Below, in pieces: positions 31,981-41,660 of a stretch of DNA of 64,000 bases. The DNA comes from Gymnothorax reevesii. Its lineage: Eukaryota > Chordata > Actinopteri > Anguilliformes > Muraenidae. Numbering within the stretch: position 1 is the stretch's first letter; the number at the start of each line of letters is the position of its first letter. The stretch is from NCBI GenBank assembly GCA_029721435.1, contig CM056573.1, positions 192,075,103 to 192,139,102 of the forward strand, read 5' to 3'. The notes beneath the pieces were generated by a model. The model was not told the origin of the DNA and did not search any database. It worked only from the letters and a program-made list of their open reading frames with translations. A program made the translations under genes and the position numbers.

Positions 31981-32503
31981 AGATCCAAAGATGACACTTG
32001 GCCGGGCCTTTCCTTTCGAGGTTTATGATGGCGGAAAATCTAACAATGTTATGCAGTCTTGAACAGTTCATGAACAGGAAAGACAGGAACGATCTGGTGA
32101 TTTTTGACACAGCAAAAAGACTGACTATCTTTTGAAAAGATCACGGATTAGACAAAGAGCACAACATGCAGATCAGAGAAATGCAATGAGACTAATCCAG
32201 AAAGCCAAAGCCTTAATTCCTGTGTCGGTATATCAAGTTAATGAAAGGATTTTGGTTAAGGTGCGACACACCAAAAACCATGTCACCAGTAAGCACTCTG
32301 TTATGTCTGGAATCATAATTGAAAGGAATTTGAAACTCTCCAAGTATAAGGTCCAGTGCCAGACTGCAAATGGCCCTGCACAGGAATGGTTTTCAGTTGC
32401 TGATATCACTAGTGTTACATGCAGTAAAGAGAATAAACTGAGAGCATCCAATTATTTGACCACTTCAAAGAAAAAAATCGTTTCTTTTAGCTTAAAGTTA
32501 TAA
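31981..32503 (+). pseudogene. possible integrase-type transposase C-terminal remnant
   Basis: The frame FEVYDGGKSN near 32018, and after a shift KRSRIRQRAQHADQRNAMRL then SVYQVNERILVKVRHTKN and YKVQCQTANGPAQEWFSVAD, has the layout of the region after an integrase catalytic core: a basic helix, a short domain of the type seen after GDxVxVK, and a final tryptophan-containing strand. I associate this arrangement with integrase-like DNA transposons (Ginger type), but this is from general resemblance only. No catalytic core was seen, because the Gmr1-like LTR lies directly upstream. It could also belong to an LTR element. Confidence 0.35.
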
Positions 32504-32529
32504 AGATCGTATTCGCTCATTTGTCTCCT

Positions 32530-33437
32530 CTGGAATGACCGTAGCTTTTGATCCTCCACCAGATGGCAGCTGCCAGATTTCTGCTCTTGCTGGCCAGCTT
32601 GCAAACCTTGGAATATTCTGTTCTGCAGCAACTCAGACAAGAGATTGTATCTGATTTAACAGTGAATCCATTTGCTATTGACGGTTCTTCACTGTCAAAT
32701 TTTGCTGGTGGTAATGATGGGAATGATTACATATGCAGCATGCATCAGTTTGTAACCTTTGGAGGTCACATCACCCTTCAATGAGCTGCTGAAATGTTTC
32801 AAGTGCAGATTCTGGTTGTTTCAGCTTTTGGTGTGGATGCCTCTTACCTCGTCTCACCCAGTGGAAGGCAACTATGGCCCTTGGTCATTTTGCAGAAGGT
32901 CAGGGAGATCATTATGTCAGCCTGAGAGGACCTATGAGTACCTACATTGACAGCATTCAGGATGTAGAGTCAAACAGGATTACACAGAGATGCACCTCAG
33001 CTGTAATCCCAACATACACCTCTGAAACAAGCCCGTTCTCTGACCATCCTATGTCACCAGTCAGTACTCCTGATATTCCAGCAAATTCTCAGATTCCCGT
33101 TGCCCCAGTGTCCCAGACACTTCCAAATGAAATGTGGAGATTGATAATCGAGAACACTCTTGCCATGAATATGAGCAGAGGTGGACATTCCAGGGGTCAG
33201 AAAGTAAAAGTCTGGCCATGTTTTACCTCCAGCTATAAGCTCAGGCAGCTGATCCTAATAAGTTCAACCTCTGGGCTGAAGAGTTGCTGCAAGATCTTAG
33301 ATCCAGGCAGTTGCAGCAAAATACTGGGATGGACTTTTACTTTCTGGGGCTGGATTGTCCACCTCTGGATATGAGCATGTTAGGAGCTTTCAACAGGGTT
33401 TCTCAAATATTCAAAGAACTTCCAAGGCAATTCCTAT
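32530..33437 (+). pseudogene. OTU-type cysteine protease domain remnant
   Basis: Blocks of an OTU deubiquitinase-like domain are visible in order but across frames. FDPPPDGSCQISALAGQL (near 32549-32600) has the Asp-Gly-x-Cys nucleophile motif. NDYICSMHQFVTFGGHITLQ (to 32782), which aligns with the usual Trp-x-x-Tyr...Gly-Asp-His-Ile-Thr-Leu block, follows. GHFAEGQGDHYVSLRG (near 32880-32930) carries the C-terminal His. The first and last blocks share one frame and the middle one is shifted. A Pro/Ser/Thr-rich stretch follows, then LWAEELLQDLRSRQLQQ and FYFLGLDCPPLDMS, unknown to me, until the foldback element at 33438 cuts it. OTU domains occur in host genes and in some large transposons; the surroundings favour a transposon. 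Confidence 0.6.
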
Positions 33438-34219
33438 GGAACGAAATTTGTTCCAACAGAAATTGAATTGAATTTTGGGTTTGAATTGAATTGAATTGGC
33501 TTTGAATTTTATCAGTTTTGAAATTGAAAGTAATCTGAAGTTGAATTATTTGTATTGAATTTAAGATAAGACTTGAACCATTTTATTCAGTTCGCACATT
33601 CAAATTCAGTTCTCTAAATTCAAATTCAAGTTGAGTAACATCTCATGAACGCGCATTGTGAGCTGCAGCCCCGCCTCTGTCCCTCGTGGCTTGCCTTACT
33701 TGGAATAAGGTGACCTATTTAATGTCCAGGAAGCGCATGTAATGATTTCCAAATCCACTGAACTATACACCGAAAAACATTTACCAAAACTTAGGCTCTT
33801 TATCAGTTTATTTGTTTTAGCTCATCATATTAATCTTCAACAGTTTACCCTGTGTTAGCCCAAGATCATCAGTAAATGCACTCGCCAATTTCTGGCATTT
33901 CTTCGGTGTAGTAAAAATGCTAACGTTATGATTGAGTCACTTTTTCTCCCAATCGGTATGTGTGAATATATTTAGCTGGCGAGCCTACATGTTTACGCTC
34001 GTGGGCTTCAAGAGTAACGTTATATTCAGTCAAAATTGAAATAATTTGACAGAGCTGTTCAAAACTTAAACTTCAACTTCATATGGCGTAATGGATCAGA
34101 ATACCTGGAGTCACAAAATGATGACATACGCGCGAGGAGAAGAAGCTGCAATTAATCCAGCAGGAGTTGCAGCTGAAACAGGTCCAAGAAATATTCAGTT
34201 TTTGGGACGGTACTTCACG

Positions 34220-35375
34220 TAGCCTGCATTGCCGGCGGTCAGCGGCTGGCGGGAGAAAGGAGAAAGGAGAGGAAAGACCGCCTGCACGATAACGTAGGGA
34301 ATTTGAGTAGCCGCCCACTTCCTTCAGCAACGAGCCGCGACGGACCACCCCTTTTTTAAACCAATGAAACTCGAGTGTAATTTGAGAGCACATGCTTTTA
34401 CCGCAGCCAGTCGGAAAAACTCCAAGTACATTTTTACCATCTAGTACAGTGGTTCTCAACTCCAGTCCTGGGGACCCACAGCACTATCAATTTGTGTTCC
34501 AGCTCAGCAGTGGGATGATTCACTTAATGAGCTAATACTAATTGTCAGTCTCTTAGTTCATTGAATCAGGTGTCCCCAATGAAGACATTAAACTTTCCGA
34601 TTAAGAACTGCATTTTACAATGACCTAACCTCAAGCATACTAAGTAGAACAAGTTGCAATAAAAGTAAACAGAAAACTAACTTCACTATGTGGGTCATTT
34701 TTTATTTCATGAAATACCCTAATCCATTAAATCTGGAGGCCAGAATTAAAGATAAGAAAATATTTTATATTTGGTCCCATGAGCTTGAGGTAATTATGAA
34801 AATATATTTTTAAATAATTAATTGTCGCTCTGACATCAAATTTCAATTTTGTCAACCTGCAAATCCTCTTAAATGGTGTTTCTTAACTCAAAAAGTTGCC
34901 AAAGTATCATGTATGATTGTACTAGCCCTGGTTTACCACACCTATTTCAACTTAGCAAGAGACTGATGATTAGGATTTGATTGACTGAATCATGCCATTG
35001 CTGAGCTGGCAGACAAATGTGTAGGGCAGTGGGTCCCCAGGACTGGAGTTGAGAAACACTGATCTAGTAAATGATTGATCGCCTGTAGTTGTTCGTTCTT
35101 TAGAGTAATCTTTCGGTCGTGAATTTCAAGATATTCAAGCGATTTCTTTATCAAAGCATCGTTCTCTACATTCACCATCTTCGTTCTGGCAGTTTACGGC
35201 GTAACCATGCATTGCGTTACATTCGATGACAGCTCAATTTTGATTGACACCTCTTAAGCCAATCAGTAATTCCCGTTCACTGGTGAGCGGACAACTCAAA
35301 ATCCCTACGTTATCGTGCAGGCGGTCTTTCCTATCCTTTCTCCCGCCAGCCGCTGACCGCCGGCAACGCAGGCTA
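34220..35375. mobile_element. 1,156-bp TIR element with 9-bp TSD
   Basis: Ends are near-perfect inverted repeats of about 80 bp, starting TAGCCTGCATTGCCGGCGGT on the left and ending in the complement (GCCGGCAACGCAGGCTA). The flanks TACTTCACG (34211-34219) and TACGTCACG (35376-35384) are a 9-bp duplication with one mismatch, and the foldback arm continues on each side. A 9-bp target would suit a Mutator-like or Merlin-like element; no transposase is present to decide. A hAT MITE is nested inside at 34447-35061. Confidence 0.82.
34447..35061. mobile_element. hAT-type MITE (615 bp) with perfect 8-bp TSD
   Basis: Left end CAGTGGTTCTCAACTCCAGT and right end ACTGGAGTTGAGAAACACTG are inverted repeats of the form seen in vertebrate hAT (Charlie-like) elements. 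The 8-bp sequence ATCTAGTA precedes (34439-34446) and follows (35062-35069) without mismatch. No transposase ORF, so non-autonomous. Confidence 0.93.
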
Positions 35376-35659
35376 TACGTCACGCACATGTATATTCACT
35401 CATGCACAAAAATATGCAGTTAAGAGTACGTCTTTACAGTGAGTGAGCAATCTCCGAGTTTTTACTTCAGCATATTCCTTCAGGGTTTTAACCTGCCAGA
35501 GACCGAACTAGTGACATTAGCAGTGACCAGTATAAAGTACTGAATTCCGAGGAGCCACCGAATTTACATTGCATTTAATGTGTCCTTGAATGCTGTGTAT
35601 GATTTGTCGGATATAGCTGGCCAGCTACAAATGAACCTGGAGCGTTTAATACGCAACGA

Positions 35660-37726
35660 CAAACCCAAAACCAGTGAAGTTGGCACCTTGTGTAAATCGT
35701 AAATAAAAACAGAATACAATGATTTTTAAACCCTTTTCAACCTATATTCAATTGAATACACACTGCAAAGACAAGTTACTTAATGTTCGAACAGGTAAAC
35801 TTTGTAATTTTTTGCGAATATTTGCTCATTTGGAATTTGATGCCTGCAACATGTTTCAAAAAAGCTGGCACAAGTGGCAAAAAAGACTGAGAGAGTGGAG
35901 GAATGCTCATCAAACACTTATTTGGAACATCCCACAGGTGAACGGGCTAATTGGGAACAGGTGGGTGCCATGATTGGGTATAAAAGCAGCTTCCCTGAAA
36001 TGCTCAGTCATTCACAAACAAGGATGGGGCGAGGGTCACCACAAATGCGTGAGCTGATTGTCGTACAGTTTAAAAACAACATTCCTCAACAAGCTATTGC
36101 AAGAAATTTAGGGATTTCATCATCTACGGTCCGTAATATCGTCAAAAAGTTCAGAGAATCTGGAGAAATCACTGAACGTAAGCGACAAGGCCGAAAACCA
36201 ACATTGAATGCCCGTGACCTTCAATCCCTCAGGCGGTACTGCATCAAAAACCGACATCAGTGTGTAAAGGACATCACCACATTGTTATGACTTGGAAAAA
36301 TCACAACAAAGAAAACTGGCCAGTACAACTAAAACAAATTTATTCTTTACAAAAAAAATTGTACAAAAATTATCCACTATTTAAATTCTCTAATAACACT
36401 GCCACTATTTAACTGTTGCCAAAACAAAACTCTGGTCTGCTCTCTTCTGCTGTCTGCTCTCTTTGTTGTCAGTCTCTGCTGTGCTTAAAATCACAGCCTT
36501 TTTATAGTCTAGCAACCTTCCAGAAAGATCCACAGGATTCTAGGGAAATCCCGCCCCCTCCAAGCAGGAAAGTGCCAGAAGCTTCCAGAAATTACTAGAC
36601 TTTTCTTAATGATTTTACAAATACGCCACCAGATGGTGCCAATGAACAAAATAAATATAGCTGACCAGCAAGGCAGCAAAACAGCATGTAACAAACTTCA
36701 TTTACAAATGGAATATAATGCTGTACAAAATTATCATACATAACAACATGGGCTCAGGAACACTTCAGAAAACCACTGTCAGTAACTACAGTTCGTTGCT
36801 ACATCTGCAGGAGCAAGTTAAAACTCTACAATGCAAAGCGAAAGCCATTTATCAACAGCACCCAGAAACGCCGCCGGCTTCGCTGGGCCCAAGCTCATCT
36901 AAGATGGACTGATGCAAAGTGGAAAAGTGTTCTGTGGTCTGACGAGTCCACATTTCAAATTGTTTTTGGAAACTGTGGACGTCGTGTCCTCCGGACCAAA
37001 GAGGAAAAGAACCATCCGGACTGTTATTGGCGCAAAGTTCAAAAGCCAGCGTCTGTGATGGTATGGGGGTGTATTAGTGCCCAAGGCATGGGCAACTTAC
37101 ACATATGTGAAGGCACCATTAATGCTGAAAGGTACATACAGGTTTTGGAGCAACATATGTTGCCATCCAAGCAACGTCTTTTTCATGGACGCCCCTGCTT
37201 ATTTCAGCAAGACAATGCCAAGCCACATTCTGCACGTGTTACAACAGCATGGCTCCGTAGTAAAAGAGTGCGGGTACTAGACTAGCCTGCCTCTAGTCCA
37301 GACCTGTCTCCCATTGAAAATGTGTGGCGTATTATGAAGCGTAAAATACGACAGCGGAGACCTTGGACAGTTGAACAACTTAAGCTGTACATCAAGCAAG
37401 AATGGAAAAGAGTTCCACCTGAAAAGCTTCAAAAATCGGTCTCTTCAGTTCCCAAACATTTACTGAGTGTCGTTAAAAGGAAAGGCGATGTAACACAGTG
37501 GTAAAAAGGCCCCTGTGCCAACTTTTTTGCAATGTGTTGCTGCCTTTAAATTTTAAGTTAATGATTATTTGCAAAAAAAAGATAAAGTTTCTCAATTTGA
37601 ACATTAAACATCTTGACTTTGCAGTGTATTCAATTGAATATAAGTTGAAAAGGATTTGCAAATCATTGTATCCTGTTTTTATCTACGATTTACATAAGGT
37701 GCCAACTTCACTGGTTTTGGGTTTTG
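35660..37726 (+). pseudogene. Tc1-like transposon copy 1 (transposase broken)
   Basis: TIRs of roughly 200 bp start CAAACCCAAAACCAGTGAAG and end in the complement. The transposase starts at ATG 36026. The N-terminal HTH domain includes QQAIARNLGISSSTVRNIVK and the GRKP hinge (GRKPTLNARD). The second half (from about 36750) has WSDESTFQIVF (first Asp), CLFQQDNAKPHSARV (second Asp) and PIENVWRIMKRK (Glu), with 34 residues between the last two: a DD34E catalytic site. Damage: a 463-bp solo LTR splits the ORF at 36283, and Trp is changed to a stop at 37282. It sits in the loop of the foldback element. The right flank has TA; the left TA is mutated. Other copies are at 52.9 and 59.2 kb. Confidence 0.92.
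36283..36745 (-). mobile_element. solo LTR inserted in Tc1-like copy 1
   Basis: Terminal inverted repeat TGTTATG...CATAACA and a 4-bp target duplication ACAT (36279-36282 and 36746-36749). Removing it restores the local sequence seen in the two other Tc1 copies. Promoter signals indicate minus-strand orientation: a TATAAAAAGG box near 36498-36507 and an AATAAA signal near 36336-36345, in that order on the minus strand. No internal retrotransposon sequence remains, so it is an LTR-LTR recombination product. Confidence 0.88.
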
Positions 37727-37794
37727 TACATAACCATGTGCACACGATATGTAAATCCGTGTTGGTACCGTATTTCAGCAGAGAGCATATCCCT

Positions 37795-38665
37795 GTACTC
37801 TTAACTGCATATCTTCGTGCATGAGTGTATTTGCATGTACGTGAAGCACCGCCCCAAAAACGGATTATTTCTTGGACCAGTTTCAGCAGCAACTCCTACT
37901 GGATTAATTGCAGCCTCTTCTCCTCACACGTATGTTATCATTTTGTGACTCCAGGTATTTTTAACCATTAAGACAAATGAAGATGAAGTTCAAGTTTGAT
38001 TTTGACTGAATATAATGTTACACTTGAAATCTACGAGCTTGAACGTGTCGGCTCGCCAGCGAAATACATTCACACATACCGACTGGGAGATAAAGTGATT
38101 CAATCGTAACTAGCGTTAGCATTATTTACTTAGCCGAAAAAAACTATAGAAAGTAGCGAGTGCATTGACTGATGATCTTGGACTAACTCGGGGTTAACTG
38201 CTGAAGATTAATATGTTGAGCTTAAACAAATAAACTGATAAAGAGCCGAACTTTTGGTAAATGTTTTCGGTGTAGAGTTGGGTGGGTTTCGTTCTGAGGT
38301 GCGCTTCCCAGAAATTACATAGGTCAACTTGGCAGGCCACGAGGGGTGGAGGCGTGGCTGCAGCTTGCGATGCGTGTTCAGGTGATGTTACTCAAGTTGA
38401 ATTTGAATTTAGAGAACTGAATTTGAATGTGCGAACTGAATGTAATGCTTCAAGTTTTCTCTTAAATTCAATACGAATAATTGGATTCAGTTTCAGAATA
38501 CTTGTTCATTCAATTTCAAAACCGATAAAATTCAATTCAAACCCAAAATCCAATTCTAAACCTGATACAATTCAATTCAAAGCAGGTTAAATTCAATTCA
38601 AAGCTAATTCAATTCAATTCAAAACCAAAATTCAATTCAATTTTTGTTGGAACAAATTTTGTTCC
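37795..38665 (-). mobile_element. foldback element, right inverted arm
   Basis: Inverted complement of the left arm, from GTACTCTTAACTGC to the terminal palindrome-like GTTGGAACAAATTTTGTTCC. Intact and uninterrupted, 871 bp. It keeps the TTCAATTCAATTCAA repeats near the outer end. Confidence 0.85.
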
Positions 38666-39079
38666 AACAAAAAATCCTTCCATGGATTTATATCAGGGAT
38701 TCTTTAGCTGCCAGTATGGCATTAGACAGAGATGTAGAATGCACTGCTAGTGTAATGCAGCAGTGGTGTAGCGCTTAAGCTGAGAGAGCTCTTTTCCAAC
38801 AATGTAAACAGGATGAGGGTATGGCTTGTATTGAGGCATCTTAGTAATGGAAGGTACCACACAAGGGATATATACTGGAAGTAGAATTAACAGGACAGTT
38901 GGTGCTATAATTCTGTGTTTTATGATGCCTTGGCATTGTAACAAGTCTGACTCAGAAGTATTATTATTTTTTTCCTCAAATTTTTAGGAGTTGAATAGGA
39001 TTCGGAGAAATAAGTCAATCTGGAAATTGTAATTGTTGGACTAAGTTTGTTCACACAAGAATTTTTATCTAAATTTCAT
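38666..39079. other. no gene recognised
   Basis: Between the foldback right end and the 3' tail of the minus-strand LINE B. No coding domain or element terminus was recognised; it could be the continuation of the sequence the foldback inserted into. Confidence 0.4.
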
Positions 39080-39265
39080 AGATTAAGATGTTTCTGTTTA
39101 TTTATTTATTTATGAGTCAGCACAATGCACATTAATGAACATGTACCGCAGTACATGTAAATATTCCAGATTGTCGCCTCAGGGCTAATTTCCATCTGGA
39201 GTCCTCAGGGCAGGTTGGTGTTGCATTACAGAAAATGTAAAAGCAGCACAAACATTACATTACAA
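39080..39265 (-). mobile_element. LINE B, 3' tail (piece 4 of 4)
   Basis: On the minus strand it reads CTGCCCTGAGGACTCCAGAT and GGAAATTAGCCCTGAGG, then CATTAATGTGCATTGTGC and ATAAATAAATAAAC. This is the 3' UTR and tail typical of a fish jockey-superfamily LINE whose ORF ends at 40535. It is separated from that ORF by the THAP-bearing TIR element at 39266-40492. Confidence 0.7.
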
Positions 39266-40492
39266 ATATTGATGTTATTCGATCCGCGTCATCAACGTTC
39301 GATGCGGCCATATTGTTGACATGCCCACTAATATTCCTGACTTGACTATTAAGAGGCTTCTTCTACCTCACATTCTTTAGCGATCGTATCAACCCTGGTT
39401 GGTTCAACATGGTTTGCTGTGTGGTTCACGGCTGTTCTAATGATGGCAAAAAATTTTTTTAAAAACGGCGTTAGATTTCTTTGCAATACCCACGGAGAGG
39501 AAAAGAGAGGGGAAAGACAGAGAGGAGTTGAGCCAGCGGAAGAGAGACCCGTGGCTAGTATCAATAGGAGAGACTTCAGGCTATACTTCCTACAGCAAAG
39601 TCTGTTCCGATCATTTTACCCCAGGTAACGTTGGAGTTAGATTAGTCACTTTCCCCAGTAAAGTGTGAGCATGACATTTAATCACTGATAGAAAACGGTT
39701 TTATTAGTCAGAGATCGTTTTGTCAGACAGTGAATGTTGATTGATGTGATAAATGATGCGAGGTGCAGCAACCGGCGCCCGACATCTTTTTGGTAGGAGG
39801 CGACATCAAGACGGCTGATATGACGGTCGATATAAGTTAATTGACTTAAGAGATTCACGGTGAGCTGCTGTTGAATGGAGTAAATGGCTGCATCCAAAAG
39901 CGCCAAAATTAAATCCTCGTTCTGTAGCTACACTGGCAAAACGTCGTTTTTGGCGTCAGCATTGAGATTTTGTATTTTTGTCTTAGGCGCCATAAAATGC
40001 CCGGTTAGCACTCTCTTATTGTACAACAGAAATGGCCAGTTAAGACGCCATAAAATTCCCGGTTACGACTCAGAAATACAAAATATTAATGCGGACACAA
40101 AAACCGACGTTGTGGACCAAACGCAAGTTTACAGAACGAGGATTTAATTCAGGCGCTGTGGGAGGCAGCCAATGTTCGCTTAGTGATATGAAATAGTCAG
40201 GACTCCTTACGCCTTCAGCTCCTGCGCAGTGTAGGCGTTACTCTGTGAGGATTAAACAGTGGCAAATATCGGGGTCATCCACGGCTGGCAGCAAAGTTAT
40301 ATCTCGGCTAAATGCTGCTGAGTCCAATTTATATGGATCGACGCCAGTCAAACAAGTTTTCTCGTCGTAGCGCGATGAAGATGCCATGACGGCTCCTTTA
40401 ACTCAATTGAAATCTTCGCTCTGCTCCTCAGCGGCATGTCAACAATATGGCCGCATCGAAGGTTGATGACGCGCATCGAATGTCATCAATAT
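39266..40492. mobile_element. 1.2-kb TIR element carrying a THAP-like exon
   Basis: Inverted ends of about 55-60 bp: left ATATTGATGTTATTCGATCC and on through CGATGCGGCCATATTGTTGA, right the near-complement ending TCATCAATAT. LINE B sequence lies on both sides. A clear target duplication was not found, so the outermost bases are uncertain. Inside, 39409-39626 encodes a THAP-like zinc finger followed by a splice-donor-like GTAACG. No catalytic domain is present, so this is probably a deletion derivative of a larger element with a THAP-containing transposase (P or Kolobok type). Confidence 0.75.
39409..39626 (+). pseudogene. THAP-like zinc-finger exon inside the TIR element
   Basis: ATG opens MVCCVVHGCSNDGKKFF, the N-terminal Cys-rich start of a THAP domain. 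After a shift in the T run at 39454-39461 the frame reads FFAIPTERKREGKDREELSQ then KRDPWLVSIGE and YSKVCSDHFTPG. These are the F-x-I-P, W-L-x-x-I and Cys-x2-His-Phe blocks in the right order and spacing for a C2CH THAP finger. GTAACG follows at 39627, a plausible 5' splice site. THAP fingers bind DNA and are found in P-element and Kolobok transposases and host THAP proteins. Position inside TIRs favours a transposase exon. Confidence 0.72.
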
Positions 40493-41660
40493 GTTAAAAC
40501 ATAAAGCAATACAGTAACAGCAGCAGTTAAGGCTTCAGAGGTGGTTGCACGTTTGGTTAGCTCTGAGCCACATCTTCAGGAGGCTCTTGAAGGTGGTCAG
40601 AGTGGAACATTCCTTAATGGATGAGGGTAGTGTGTTCCAAATTTCAGTCCCTTTAGTAGACAGGGCATTCTGACTGAAGGAGGTTTTCCTATAGGGAACC
40701 ACACAGTCTCTGTTAGTAATTGCTCTGGTGGTCCTCGTCTGTCTAAATGTAATAAACTTTAAGTGGGGGTGGTGCCAGGCCATGATGCACTTTATATTTT
40801 AAGCATACAGAGGAAAATTTACAAAAATTAAGAAAACTCAGCAAATTATATTTCACTAAGATATTGCAGTGATGATAAGAAGAAGGTTTTTTGTTTAGAA
40901 TTTTGAGTGCTTTTTAGAACAGGCACTCAACTGGTTTCAGGATAGTAGAACCTGTCACAGGCCAGCTGGTGATGCATTAGCTTAGATGTGAAAATATCAT
41001 GAAGTGCAAAAACATTAGAGCAGGGGTTCTCAACTGCTCTCACATTGGGACCCACACGGTCTGATGAGCCATGTTTGTATGTGTGCTAGAGCTGTAGAAG
41101 CACACGTGCTGCCTCCTCAGGATTTTTCGCTAAGGTATCCCTCCTTAGCAACCCAGAAAAGGGGAGCTGGCACAGCCCACCACAGTGCGTTGTTCTCTAT
41201 GTGACAAGTATGAGTCAAACCACTTAATAGATTCGGAGGAAAAATTGAAATGGGACAATTTAGATAAAAGTACCCTATGATTGACGGTGTCAAACAGTCT
41301 TTTTAATCTAAAAAACAGCACCAACACATCGATTATCATCTAGATAACACTTAATTTTCTCCATGAACATGGTCAATGCAGTCTCAGTGGAGTGGTGCGG
41401 TCGAAACCCAAACTGCATAGGATTTAAAGGAGTTTGGCTTTTGCCCAGGAAATGAATGACTTGTTTGGTGACCCATATTTCAATTATTTTGGAAGTAACT
41501 GATAAGATGCTAATAGGTCTACAATTATTCATGTCAGACTTGATGCCAGCTTTTAATACTGAAGTGACTGAAGCCAGTTTCCATGCCTTTGGGACAGTAG
41601 AATTGTTGATAGATAAATTTACCAAATGCACAAGTGGGGGAGCTAAGGCCTCCTTATGTA
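40493..41660 (-). pseudogene. LINE B, RT and ORF2 C-terminus (piece 3 of 4)
   Basis: Minus strand from 41660: [75 protein letters not shown], then motif A as FRLKRLFDTVNHRVLLSKL (the usual LDLKKAFDTVNH is mutated, so the first catalytic Asp is lost), SYLSHREQRTVVGCASS. The stretch 40800-41140 is heavily degraded. The C-terminal end RTRTTRAITNRDCVVPYRK, ALSTKGTEIWNTLPSSIKE and WLRANQTCNHL (40535-40783) closes the ORF. The first codons connect in frame, across the Tc1-like insertion, to piece 2. Jockey-superfamily (L2/CR1-like) LINE; clade not resolved. Confidence 0.8.

Larger units (their letters stand above)
33438..35429 (+). mobile_element. foldback element, left inverted arm
   Basis: Complementary to 37795-38665. 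The arm begins GGAACGAAATTTGTTCCAAC, continues through repeated TTGAATTGAATTGAATTG units, and ends near GCAGTTAAGAGTAC at 35429. Without the 1.16-kb insertion at 34220-35384 it is about 827 bp, close to the 871 bp of the right arm. No coding sequence was recognised in the arm. Long arms with internal short repeats are typical of foldback-type elements. Confidence 0.85.

Noticed and set aside
32132..32503. Independent host gene of 123 codons
   Set aside because: No splice structure, and the segment is framed by an LTR and an OTU remnant with frameshifts; transposon origin fits better, though the family is uncertain.
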